From Nocardiopsis sp. FIRDI 009 (lineage in GTDB: Bacteria; Actinomycetota; Actinomycetes; Streptosporangiales; Streptosporangiaceae): 64,000 nucleotides of DNA. The stretch spans positions 62,001 through 126,000 of the forward strand of contig NZ_QPNC01000018.1 in NCBI RefSeq assembly GCF_003386285.1, given 5' to 3'. The notes below the pieces were generated by a model. That model saw only the letters and a program-made list of their open reading frames with translations, searched no databases and had not been told where the DNA came from. Each line of letters starts with the position of its first letter. The stretch's first letter is position 1. Positions 1 through 7,779 of the stretch are shown in pieces. Made by a program: the position numbers and the translations under genes.

Positions 1-1
1 G

Positions 2-1009
2 GTGAACGACGACGAGACCGCGTCCCGAGAGCTGATCCGACTCATGACCGGACCCTGGGTCGCCAGGTCCGTGGCCACCGCCGTGCGGCTCGGGGTCGTC
101 GACCGCATGGACGGCGACCCCGTGACCGCGTCCGACCTCGCGGCGGTGCTCGACCTGGAGCCGGAGCGGCTCGGCCGCCTGCTGCGCCTGCTCTCGGCCG
201 TGGGGGTTGTGCGCCGGGACGCGGAGGGGTACGCGCTCACCGCCACGGGCGAGCGGCTGCGCGACGGCCACCCCTCCGGCCTGCGCGACCTCGCCCTGCT
301 CTACGACAGCGACCTGTTCGCCGACGCGTGGGAACGGCTGCCCGAGACCGTCCGCACGGGCCGGACCGGGGTCGACCTCGCCCACGGCACCGACGTGTTC
401 ACCCTCCTGGAGGGCCGCCCCGACGACGCGGAGCTGTACGCGGCGGGCATGGCGGCCGGGGCCCGCTTCGTCCGCGACCTGCCCTCGGTGTACGACTTCG
501 GTGACGCGCGCACGGTCGTCGACGTCGGCGGCGGCAGCGGGGAGCTGCTCCACGCCGTACTCGACAGCGCCCCCGACACGCGCGGCGTGCTCCTGGAGCG
601 CCCCACTGCCCTGGCGACGGCCCGGAAACGCCTGGCCGACCACGTGGCCGCCGGCCGCTGCGACCTGGTCGAGGGGGACTTCCTGACCTCCGTGCCCGAG
701 GGCGCCGACGTCTACGTGCTCAGCCGAGTCCTGCACAACTGGTCGGACGCGGACGCCGGACTGATCCTGCGGAACTGCCGGGAGGCCATGCCCCCGCACG
801 GTCGGGTCCTGGTGGTCGAGCGGGTGCTCCCGGACGGGGACGACCCCTGGCTGTCCCTGGTCTTCGACGTGCACATGATGGTCATGACCACCGGAGCCGA
901 ACGCACCGAGCGCCAGTACGAGGAGCTGCTGCGCGGATCCGGTCTGACCGTCGGGCGGATCCTCGACCTGCCGCTGGAGATGCGCGTCCTGGTCGCCGGA
1001 CCCGCCTGA
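2..1009 (+). CDS. Class I SAM-dependent O-methyltransferase, acetylserotonin OMT type
   Basis: Transfers a methyl group from S-adenosylmethionine to a small hydroxylated substrate, probably in secondary metabolism. The first ~100 residues form the winged-helix dimerisation domain of plant/actinomycete small-molecule OMTs. The SAM-binding glycine loop VVDVGGGSGE lies near residues 170-180, and the LHNWSDADA segment near residue 245 carries the His usually acting as catalytic base. At 335 aa it is full length for the family. The GTG at base 2 is taken as the start because the protein begins at the expected helix, but its ribosome site lies outside the window. The substrate cannot be told from sequence, and no biosynthetic partner gene is visible to the right. 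Confidence 0.85.
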   Translation: MNDDETASRELIRLMTGPWVARSVATAVRLGVVDRMDGDPVTASDLAAVLDLEPERLGRLLRLLSAVGVVRRDAEGYALTATGERLRDGHPSGLRDLALLYDSDLFADAWERLPETVRTGRTGVDLAHGTDVFTLLEGRPDDAELYAAGMAAGARFVRDLPSVYDFGDARTVVDVGGGSGELLHAVLDSAPDTRGVLLERPTALATARKRLADHVAAGRCDLVEGDFLTSVPEGADVYVLSRVLHNWSDADAGLILRNCREAMPPHGRVLVVERVLPDGDDPWLSLVFDVHMMVMTTGAERTERQYEELLRGSGLTVGRILDLPLEMRVLVAGPA

Positions 1010-1018
1010 ACCGTCGGC

Positions 1019-1771
1019 TCAGGGGGTCAGCAGTTCGCGCATCCGGTCGGCGTGCAGCCGGACGGACTCGGCCGACTCCTCCGCCGCGGAGGACCGCTCC
1101 CTGCCCTCCCCGAGGTTGCCGACCAGGGCGGCGATCAGCCCGAGCAGGGCCAGGAACCACGTCACCGGGGACATGGTCATCACCCCGAGGACGACGAAGA
1201 GACCGGCCACCACCAGACCGCCCCACAACAGGAGACGGCCGTTGTTCTGTGGCTGGTGGCGGTCGTCGATCCGCCGCTCGGCCCTCGCCAGATCGGCGGC
1301 GTCGGCGCCGTCACCGGTCAGCGCCACGCGTGTGCCGCCCACCGGGACCGAGGACGTGTCGGGGGCCGGTGCGGTGGCCTCGGCCAACCGGCCGGTCAGC
1401 TCGTGCGGGGCGCGCGAACGGCGGGACCGCTTCGGGCGCCCCCACCGTCCTCGCGCATGCCCGGAGCGCGCAGCGCGGCGGAGGCCGGGACCGCCACCCC
1501 CTCCCGGGACCAGTGGCGCACGGTCGACAGCGGCAGGTGCTCGCGGGCGTCGGCGCCGAAGACTCCGTCGGCGGTCAGCATCCACAGGGCGCGATGGCCG
1601 CGCGTGACCTCGGCCGTCGGCACGGGGAGGTGGGCGAGCAGGTCGGCGGCCAGGTTCCCGCCGAGGGCGCGGGCGTGCTCGGCGCTGGTGCGCGATGGAG
1701 GCGTGCGCGCTCTCCAGGTCATCCCTGAGCTCCTGGATCCTCCGGTTCTGCGCGTAGTCGATGAACTCCAT
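1019..1771 (-). pseudogene. Frameshifted gene for a small membrane-anchored protein
   Basis: A leftward gene with a good ribosome site (GGAGGGG at 1778-1784) before ATG 1771, encoding MEFIDYAQNRRIQELRDDLE. The coding frame jumps near 1675-1695 (after IAHQ) into a second frame reading AEHARALGGNLAADLLAHLP, then returns near 1400-1450 to the first frame (PHELTGRLAEAT). It ends with a hydrophobic hairpin LLLWGGLVVAGLFVVLG / FLALLGLIAALVGNLG and a charged tail. The two shifts compensate: about one base gained, then one lost. The family is not recognised; coiled-coil N-terminus and C-terminal double membrane span are visible. Either a recent pseudogene or two sequencing errors. Confidence 0.5.
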
Positions 1772-2011
1772 CCTGTCCCCTCCGTTGGGCGGTCGACGGC
1801 GGTGCGCGCCCGGGGTTTCGACGTGCCGCGCGCGTTCGCGGTTCGCCCGCCGACCGGTCGGTGACCGCGTCGTGCCCTTCCGCTCCGGAGCGTGGGGGAG
1901 GAGGGCGCCCGGGCCCGGTCCGGGCGCGGTGTCCGCCCGTGGCGGTACGCTCCAGGCGGGGCCGCGCAGGTCGTGGCGGCCCGGTGCCGGTGGATGAGGA
2001 CAGTGGGGACG

Positions 2012-2662
2012 ATGGCGGAACGGGGATCGGGCATGGCGGTACCGGCGGAGTCCGGCCCGGGGACGAGCGGCAGTCTGCGGGCGGCGCGGCGCATGCTCCA
2101 GTTGCAGAACAGCCTGGTCGCGCTCCTCGGCACCAAGCCCTTCAGCCAGATCACCTACAAGGAGATCACCGAGGGCGTCGACATCGACCGCTCGACCGTC
2201 TACCGGTACTACAACCACAAGAACCAGGTGCTCCAGGCCGCCGTCGACGTGCGGTTGGCCGCCTTCGCCTCCCAGGTGGACCTCACCTTCGGCCGGAGGG
2301 AGACCGTCGACGGCTACATGGGCCGCCTGATCGACTCCTGGGTGGGTCTGTGGCTGGAGTCGGGCGCGCTACTGGCGGCGGCCTCGGGGCTGGGCGCGGA
2401 ACCGGGTCCGCAGCGGGACTGGTGGCGTGAGCGCGTCGAACCGTGGGTCGAGGCGGTGCGCGAGGCGATCGAGGTCGCCCGCTTCGTGGAGGAGCTGCCC
2501 GACGACGGGCGGCCCGCGCGCCCGCTCGCGGAGATGGTCGTGGGGATGTGCCTGTCCACGTTCAACGGCGAACTGACCGTGGAGCACACCGCCGAGCACC
2601 GTCAGGTCGTCCGGGACCTACTCCTGGACGCCGTGCTGCGCACGATGGGCCGGGTGTCGTGA
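2012..2662 (+). CDS. TetR/AcrR-family transcriptional regulator
   Basis: DNA-binding repressor, 216 aa. The helix-turn-helix is clear in the first 60 residues: FSQITYKEITEGVDIDRSTV followed by YRYYNHKNQ, the usual TetR recognition-helix ending. The C-terminal domain, with a tryptophan-rich WVGLWLESGALL segment, is the ligand/dimer part. ATG 2012 is preferred (GAGGA at 1996-2000 upstream); ATG 1994 in the same frame would add six residues. It is transcribed away from the frameshifted gene at 1771 and shares about 240 bp of spacer with it, so that gene is one possible target. It is not adjacent to the paa operators, so a role there is only conjecture. Confidence 0.85.
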   Translation: MAERGSGMAVPAESGPGTSGSLRAARRMLQLQNSLVALLGTKPFSQITYKEITEGVDIDRSTVYRYYNHKNQVLQAAVDVRLAAFASQVDLTFGRRETVDGYMGRLIDSWVGLWLESGALLAAASGLGAEPGPQRDWWRERVEPWVEAVREAIEVARFVEELPDDGRPARPLAEMVVGMCLSTFNGELTVEHTAEHRQVVRDLLLDAVLRTMGRVS

Positions 2663-2985
2663 GGGGCCGAGCGCGCGGTCGAACGCCTGACCGGATGCCG
2701 GGAACGCTCACCGCGTCTGACCGGTGTCCCGGGACCCCGGTGGGACGTGTGCCGTCCGCCCCGCTTCCCACACGACCATCCCCGGCAGGCGACAGCGCGA
2801 AAAGCGTTTCGGTCGGCGTGCGCGGGCGACGCCGCACGACCGGCAGGTGAAACGGGCCCGGAAGATCCGGTCGCGCCGGTGGGCGCGGGACCACTCCGCG
2901 CACTCGCGTGAGGAGTGCGCCGGGTTCACGGACACCACCGGCGCCCCGACCCGGCCGCGCCTTGTCGGTGATGAGGTCTCCGAGC
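2663..2985. other. Intergenic stretch between convergent genes, nothing recognised
   Basis: About 320 bp between the TetR gene and the small leftward gene ending at 2986. No open frame with family-like composition and no strong hairpin or palindrome was seen. Confidence 0.4.
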
Positions 2986-3213
2986 TCAGACCTCCTGACG
3001 GGCGACACCGCCGAAGGTGCCCACCACCGCGCCGAGCGCGAACATGGACGCCTCGTCCTCGTCCATGTGCACGATTCCGGCGGGAACGCGCACCCGGTAG
3101 GGCTTGGCCTCGCCGCGGAGGATCTCCAGACCGTCGATGATCCTCTGCCCCTGCAACATCAGGAGCGCTTCCTCGACCCTGCCCGTGCGGTCGCCGCGTG
3201 ACCAAATCGACAT
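2986..3213 (-). CDS. Small conserved-looking hypothetical protein, 75 aa
   Basis: Not a recognised family. The sequence has normal protein composition (MSIWSRGDRTGRVEEALLML, then RIIDGLEILRGEAKPYRVRV, VHMDEDEASMFALGAVVGTF) and reads as a soluble alpha/beta protein, unlike the Arg/Pro-rich translations of the other frames. Start ATG 3213; there is no strong ribosome site. The gene stands alone next to debris of another leftward gene. Confidence is limited by length. Confidence 0.5.
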   Translation of the reverse strand: MSIWSRGDRTGRVEEALLMLQGQRIIDGLEILRGEAKPYRVRVPAGIVHMDEDEASMFALGAVVGTFGGVARQEV

Positions 3214-3644
3214 GTGCTCACCCTAACGACCCTCCGGGCCCGGGACAACGGCGCCGTGGACGGGGCATCGTCGGTGGTCGGGGCGTGTGTGTGCCCGGGC
3301 TGGTCCGGTGCGCGGGGCGTGTGTTCCGGTGGGGGAGGGGGTGGCTCAGGGGGTGTGGGCGGTTGTCCCGGAGGGCGGCGGCGGTGCATTCTGGCCGGGC
3401 TCTCCGGACCGGTGGGGCTGGGCGGTACCCGCGTACACCACCGAGGGATGGAGCCCGACCCAGCCACGCCAACGAGCCTCGACCATCTCCTGCGAACCCG
3501 AACGGACCGTGGTCGACCGGGCCGCAGGCACACCGGGACACGGTCCCGCGTCCCACCGTGCCACGCGGCCCGGGTCGTCCCGGACCGGGACGGACGGGGA
3601 TCGGAACGGGTGCGCCCGTCAGGCCCGCCCGATCCGGCGCGGGA
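3214..3644. other. Non-coding stretch
   Basis: No frame has convincing coding character. The leftward frame continuing from the 3995 fragment is open here only because of the base composition and translates to Arg/Pro-rich sequence. Probably decayed coding DNA. Confidence 0.35.
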
Positions 3645-3995
3645 GACGGACGCGAGGGCGCCGGCGCCCCAGGCGACGCCGTCGGTGGTGACCTCCCACC
3701 CCAGCTCTCGGGCGACCAGACCGCTCAGGGGGTGGTCGACCGGGTGGGGGAGCCGGTCGGGCAGCTCCCACTCGTGCTCGCCGTACCGCGGGTCGTCGAG
3801 GCGCGCACGCTGGGCCCTGAGCTCGGTCCGGACGAGCCTGGCCAGCTCCCGGACCCTCCTCAGCTCGTCCGGGTGGTTCCCACGCAGGTCCTGGGGAGCG
3901 TGTCCGGTCCGTGCCGCCGACTCCTCCGCCTTTGTGAATCTACGACGTAAAGGTGACGTTACGTTCCCTCCCGGCCCTTTCCCCGAACCATCCAC
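3645..3995 (-). pseudogene. Truncated remnant of an unrecognised gene
   Basis: Roughly the first 115 codons of this leftward frame look genuinely coding (RFTKAEESAARTGHAPQDLR, then ELARLVRTELRAQRARLDDP, GLVARELGWEVTTDGVAWGA). Downstream of about 3650 the frame turns into Arg/Pro-rich nonsense. This pattern suggests a gene that lost its 3' part. Family unknown. A palindrome ACGTAA-8 nt-TTACGT (3945-3964) lies at its 5' end. Confidence 0.3.
3945..3964. promoter_or_regulatory. Inverted repeat ACGTAA/TTACGT
   Basis: Six-base perfect arms separated by 8 nt in a locally A+T-richer patch at the 5' end of the leftward remnant gene. It could be a relic operator. Confidence 0.25.
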
Positions 3996-4112
3996 ACACC
4001 CAGCCCCGGATCCGTAGGGTGGTCACGCGCGGAATCACGCGAGTGCCGGTGTGGGGCGGGTGGACGGTTGGTCCCCACACCGGTCCACCCGCGCGCTCGC
4101 CGTGGACCCCGC

Positions 4113-6365
4113 TCAGCGGCGCTGGCCGAGCATCCAGTGGCCGCCACAGGACCAGCCCAGGAAACGGCGCGCCGACTCCGGCTCCCGCTCCACCAGCGTG
4201 CCGTACTCCAACACCTGGCGGAGCCCGCCCAGCACGGGGGTCAGCCGTTCGCGGGCTGTGCGCGGCACCCGGTCCAGGCGCTCCTCCATCCACCCGAGGA
4301 CCTCCCACCGCTCCTTCTCGGGGCACAGGGACAGGAAGAACAGGCACTGCCGCCACGCGAACGCCGCGTTCCTCACGTGCCCCAGCGGCAGGGCCACGCG
4401 CGGCAGGCGCGCCACGCCGGCCTCGGCCACCGTGTAGGCCCGCCTGGCGGCCTCCGCCCAGCCGTGGCGCGGCCGGGCGCCGACGCTCACCAGGGCGGCC
4501 AGGTTGTGGGTGGTGAGGATCTGCGCCTGCTCGATCACCATGCCGTTGCCCGCCACCCCGGACCGGGCGTTCCCGGCACGCCTGCGGCACAGGTCCGCGA
4601 ACGGCGTCGACGACCGTCGCGTGGTGGCGCGCTCCTCCTCCGCCGCGACCAGCACCTCGGCGCCGTCGATGGCGTAGTAGCGGGCGTAGGGGCTCCCCTC
4701 CGTCAGCTCGGCGGCCAGCGCGGCCACGAGCGGGAACTTGGGGGAGAACCTGCCCATGAAGATGTCGGCGGCCAACTCCTCCAGGAAGGGCGGGGCGCCC
4801 TCGACCCCTCGGGCCAGGCCGTTGAGCGCGCTGACCATCGGGTTCGGCACGAGGGTGCCCGGGAAGTGGGTCAGCAGGGTCGCGCCGAGCCGGGGCAGCA
4901 GGTCCCGGACCGCCGCCGCCCGGGCGTTCCCGCGCCTCCGGTGCCCGTCGGTCGCCCGGATCCAGGGCAGTTCGTGCTCGCGCACCTGGTGCTGCAGGTT
5001 GAGCAGCAGGAGCGAACGCCGGTTGCGGAAGGCCCGGTGGTGGGCGCGCAGGAGCCGGGAGAGCGCGGGGTCGGCGACGGCGGCCGTCTCGGCCTCGGCC
5101 GTCAGGGCGGGGATCACGGAGGCCAACACCTCCGCCGACGGGATGACCCCCCGTTCGACCAGTTCGTCAGGGGTGCCGACGCTGGCCCGCAGGACGATCG
5201 CCCGGAGCGGCGCGGGGATCGGCCAGGTGCCCGGGACACCCTCCGCTCTGGTCGTGGGGCGCAGGACCGCGTCGGTGTCGGTGATCCCCGAACCGCTCGG
5301 CAGGGGAGCGAGCCGGTCCAGCAGCACCCGGGACAGGACGTCGTGCGTGGGCCGGGCCGCGTGCTCGGCCTGTTCGCGGCGCAGCGCCGTGTGCCGGTCC
5401 GATCCCGGGAGGCCGCGTTTGCGGATCATGGAGTCGACGGCGTGTTGGAGCAGGCCGCGGCCGCGCGGGGAGGGACCGCTCCCCTCCACCGCCTCCCGCA
5501 GGGCGGTGAGCAGGATGGCGAGATTCTCCTTCGGCTTGCGGTGCTTGGCGCACAGGGTGTGTTCGGCGGCCAGGCGGGCGTACTCCTCCAGCAGGGTACG
5601 GCCGCGTCCGGTCCAGCCTCCCGGCCGCCGGGTGTCCACGCGCCCGTCGGCCACGGTCTCCAGCCAGTGCGCCAGCACCCGGTCGGCGAACGGGTTCCAC
5701 ACCGCCAGGGCCTCCTGTTGGGCCCTGGCCCGGGTACCGGTCCTGCCCGCGCGCTCCCCGAGCGGGCGGCGGACGTCGTCGACGGTGTCGCGGAAGACCG
5801 TGCCCGCGGGCGTGTCCTGCCGGGGCGCGGGGCGGGGGGTGAAGCACAGCCGGTCGGTGAACGGCTCGATCGCGGCCAGGATCCGCAGCGCGGCGTCGGT
5901 GTCCTTGGCGCGCAGCAACCAGGCGACGGTGAGCATCGCGCCCTGTTCGGGCAGGTCGAGTGCGTACTCGCCGCTGTCGAGCAGGGCGGTGAGTTCGGCC
6001 AGCCCCTCCTCGGTCAGCAGGTGGGCGTGGACGGCCCGGCGATCGGCGGGCAGGCCGTGGCGGGCGGCCAGCTCCTCCTCGTGGGGGCGCAGGGGGCCGC
6101 CCGCGGCGGCGGCTCCGGTGGCGAACCCGCCGTGCGCGACCTCGGGGGTGACCCAGGCGGGGAGGCCGCGGACCGGGGTGCGGGAGCCGATGGTCAGGGT
6201 CCCGTCGCCCATGCCCTCGACGACGCGGGTCCACGCCTCGGCACGGGCGCGGGCCGACGCGCGGACGTCGGGGTCCTGGTGGTGGAACGCGGTGGTCAGG
6301 GCCGCGGCCAGCCGTCCGGAGGGGTAGTCCCGGCCGACCGCCTTGGGGGTGTGGTTGGGGTTCAT
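4113..6365 (-). CDS. Uncharacterised 750-residue protein translated directly behind tandem tRNA-like structures
   Basis: No named domain was recognised. The protein is soluble, with no signal peptide or membrane span, and helix-rich throughout, suggesting an alpha-solenoid. Conserved-looking stretches are VGRDYPSGRLAAALTTAFHH (residues ~10-30), LTIGSRTPVRGLPAWVTPEV (~55-75), HTLCAKHRKPKENLAILLTA (~265) and RRFLGWSCGGHWMLGQRR at the C-terminus. Basic clusters would suit RNA binding, but that is inference. ATG 6365 has no Shine-Dalgarno sequence; two bases separate it from the 3' acceptor strand of a tRNA-like structure, which would occupy the usual ribosome-binding position. A -10-like box at 6526-6531 would start transcription just upstream of the cloverleaves, making RNA and protein one unit. 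Confidence 0.8.
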   Translation of the reverse strand: MNPNHTPKAVGRDYPSGRLAAALTTAFHHQDPDVRASARARAEAWTRVVEGMGDGTLTIGSRTPVRGLPAWVTPEVAHGGFATGAAAAGGPLRPHEEELAARHGLPADRRAVHAHLLTEEGLAELTALLDSGEYALDLPEQGAMLTVAWLLRAKDTDAALRILAAIEPFTDRLCFTPRPAPRQDTPAGTVFRDTVDDVRRPLGERAGRTGTRARAQQEALAVWNPFADRVLAHWLETVADGRVDTRRPGGWTGRGRTLLEEYARLAAEHTLCAKHRKPKENLAILLTALREAVEGSGPSPRGRGLLQHAVDSMIRKRGLPGSDRHTALRREQAEHAARPTHDVLSRVLLDRLAPLPSGSGITDTDAVLRPTTRAEGVPGTWPIPAPLRAIVLRASVGTPDELVERGVIPSAEVLASVIPALTAEAETAAVADPALSRLLRAHHRAFRNRRSLLLLNLQHQVREHELPWIRATDGHRRRGNARAAAVRDLLPRLGATLLTHFPGTLVPNPMVSALNGLARGVEGAPPFLEELAADIFMGRFSPKFPLVAALAAELTEGSPYARYYAIDGAEVLVAAEEERATTRRSSTPFADLCRRRAGNARSGVAGNGMVIEQAQILTTHNLAALVSVGARPRHGWAEAARRAYTVAEAGVARLPRVALPLGHVRNAAFAWRQCLFFLSLCPEKERWEVLGWMEERLDRVPRTARERLTPVLGGLRQVLEYGTLVEREPESARRFLGWSCGGHWMLGQRR

Positions 6366-6367
6366 GC

Positions 6368-6435
6368 CAGCGCGGCGGGTGCTGCCCCCGCGTCCTCCCG
6401 GGAGTCGGGTGCTCTGCTGCCTGAGCTACGCGCTG
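6368..6435 (-). ncRNA. tRNA-like structure 1 (proximal copy, shortened anticodon arm)
   Basis: Reading leftward from 6435: acceptor CAGCGCG pairs 7/7 with CGCGCTG at 6374-6368; TA; D-arm GCTC-AGGCAGCA-GAGC; an 18-nt middle in which CCCG pairs with CGGG around a 5-nt loop; T-stem GCGGG/CCCGC with loop GGCAGCA. The T-loop lacks the TTCGA consensus and the anticodon arm is 4 nt shorter than in its neighbour copy, so it cannot be a normal elongator tRNA. It ends 2 nt before the ATG of the 750-residue protein. A bona fide decayed tRNA would not be expected to keep every stem paired. Confidence 0.6.
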
Positions 6436-6441
6436 TACGGC

Positions 6442-6513
6442 CAGCGTGGCGGGCTCCGCCCCCGCGCCCTCCCGGTCCCGAGCCGGGTGCTCTGCTGACT
6501 GAGCTACACGCTG
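6442..6513 (-). ncRNA. tRNA-like structure 2 (distal copy, full cloverleaf with CGG anticodon)
   Basis: 72 nt that fold exactly to tRNA geometry: acceptor CAGCGTG/CACGCTG 7/7, TA, D-arm GCTC-AGTCAGCA-GAGC, anticodon stem CCCGG/CCGGG with loop CTCGGGA, variable AGGGC, T-stem GCGGG/CCCGC. The anticodon loop has T33, CGG at 34-36 and G37, as in tRNA-Pro(CGG). Departures from a functional tRNA are a T-loop GGCGGAG instead of TTCGANT, a D-loop lacking the GG pair, and no encoded CCA. Six nt separate it from copy 1. All helices are intact, so structure appears to be under selection while elbow contacts are not. Confidence 0.65.
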
Positions 6514-6525
6514 TGTCGGCCCCGG

Positions 6526-6531
6526 AGCCTA
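6526..6531 (-). promoter_or_regulatory. Putative -10 box TAGGCT for the tRNA-like leader
   Basis: On the minus strand TAGGCT, a common actinobacterial -10 form, ends 12 nt before the acceptor stem of the distal tRNA-like structure. Initiation about 6-7 nt downstream would give a transcript starting some 5 nt before the cloverleaf. No good -35 hexamer is visible. Confidence 0.4.
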
Positions 6532-6647
6532 GCAGGGGACCCCCGGGACGGCGCCACCGGTTTTTCCGGCCGGTCCCCCGACGGGGCGCGCCGGGGACGG
6601 CCGGACCGGGGGCGGGTGCGACCCGGTGGGGCGCACCCGCGCCGGGT

Positions 6648-6740
6648 TCAGCGGGTCCGGACGATCGTGGCGAGCAGGCCAGCGATGATCATCATCGACA
6701 GGCTCACGATCATGAGCACGAGCGCGACGGTTCCGACCAT
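6648..6740 (-). CDS. Small single-span membrane protein, 30 aa
   Basis: A short gene with a textbook ribosome site: AAGGAC (6746-6751) five nt before ATG 6740. It encodes MVGTVALVLMIVSLSMMIIA followed by GLLATIVRTR and a stop: one hydrophobic helix of about 24 residues and a positively charged C-terminal tail. No family is recognised. It points the same way as, and lies just upstream of, the tRNA-like leader and the 750-residue protein, with about 115 bp between its stop and the -10 box, so linkage is possible but not shown. Confidence 0.5.
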   Translation of the reverse strand: MVGTVALVLMIVSLSMMIIAGLLATIVRTR

Positions 6741-6972
6741 GGTGTGTCCTTACGTTCGTCGTTTCCGGGCACCGTGCCTACACGCGTCGGCGCCCGACGC
6801 GCCGGTGCCGCACGAGAACGGGTGCGGCGCGTACCTCTTCGCCGCGCAACCCTATCTCGGCTCGTGGCGGGGCGTGCGCCGGGTCGCCGCCGCGGACGGG
6901 CGGGTCGGCGGGTTGTCCACAGGTCGGTGTGGGGGCTGGTGGGCGCGCGGCCGTCCGTGGTCCGATGAGGAC

Positions 6973-7779
6973 ATGGGCACACGCGGAGTCCTCATCGACA
7001 TCGACGGCGTCCTGACCGTGTCGTGGCGGCCGGTCCCGGGTGCGGCGGCGGCGCTGGACCGGTTGCGGCGGGCGGGGACGCGCACGGTGTTGCTGACCAA
7101 CACCACCTCCCGTACGCGCGCCTCGATCGCCGAGACGCTGCGCGGGGCGGGGTTCGACGTGTCCGAGGAGGACGTGCTGACCGCGCCCACCGCGTTGGCC
7201 GCCTACCTGGCGGGGCACCATCCGGGGGCCCGGTGCCGCCTGGTCAACAGCGGGGACATCCGCGCCGACCTGGCCGGGGTGGACCTGGTCGAGGAGGATC
7301 CCGACATCGTGGTCACCGGAGGGGCGGGGCCGGAGTTCGACTACGCGACGATGGACGCGGCCTTCAACGACCTGCGCTCGGGTGCGCGCCTGGTGGCGAT
7401 GCACCGGAACATGTACTGGCGGACGGCGGAGGGGATGCGGTTGGACGCCGGCGCCTTCGTCGTGGCGTTGGAGCGCGCCGCCGGGGTGACGGCCGAGGTG
7501 GTGGGCAAGCCCGCGGAGGCGTTCTTCACGGCGGCGCTGGAGCGGTTGGGGGTGCCGGCGAAGGAGGCGGTGATGGTGGGCGACGACGTGGTCAGTGACG
7601 TGCTGGCCGCCCAGCGGCTGGGGATCACCGGTGTCCTGGTGCGTACGGGCAAGTTCGAGGAGGGGGTGCTGGACCGGATCGAGGGGATGCCCGATCACGT
7701 GGCGGGGTCGTTCGCGGACGTGCCCTCGCTGCTGGGCGTGGACGAGGCGCCGCCCGACCAGGAGGACCAGGTCCGCTGA
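6973..7779 (+). CDS. HAD-superfamily phosphatase, NagD/HDHD2-like
   Basis: Subclass IIA HAD hydrolase, 268 aa, expected to dephosphorylate a small phosphorylated metabolite in the cytoplasm. Motif I is LIDIDGVL at residues ~7-14 (Asp nucleophile and Asp acid/base), motif II LLTNTTS near 40, the Lys of motif III in VVGKPAEAFF near 180, and motif IV VMVGDDVVSDVLAA near 205. The C2 cap lies between motifs II and III. ATG 6973 is chosen because upstream in-frame sequence is Arg-rich and lacks family character. Its last 85 bp overlap the 3' end of the convergent nucleotidyltransferase gene. Confidence 0.85.
   Translation: MGTRGVLIDIDGVLTVSWRPVPGAAAALDRLRRAGTRTVLLTNTTSRTRASIAETLRGAGFDVSEEDVLTAPTALAAYLAGHHPGARCRLVNSGDIRADLAGVDLVEEDPDIVVTGGAGPEFDYATMDAAFNDLRSGARLVAMHRNMYWRTAEGMRLDAGAFVVALERAAGVTAEVVGKPAEAFFTAALERLGVPAKEAVMVGDDVVSDVLAAQRLGITGVLVRTGKFEEGVLDRIEGMPDHVAGSFADVPSLLGVDEAPPDQEDQVR

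Noticed and set aside
2012..2662. This TetR gene as the missing paa repressor
   Set aside because: It lies 8 kb from the operators and no copy of ACCGAACGTTCGGT is seen at its own promoter.
6368..6513. Ordinary tRNA-Pro(CGG) genes
   Set aside because: The T-loops lack TTCGA, the D-loops lack GG, no CCA is encoded and one copy has a shortened anticodon arm, so they are reported as tRNA-like RNAs instead.
4068..6968. Open frame of 966 codons on the plus strand opposite the 750-residue protein
   Set aside because: Gly/Arg/Gln/Val-rich translation typical of an antisense frame in high-G+C DNA; no motif or ribosome site.
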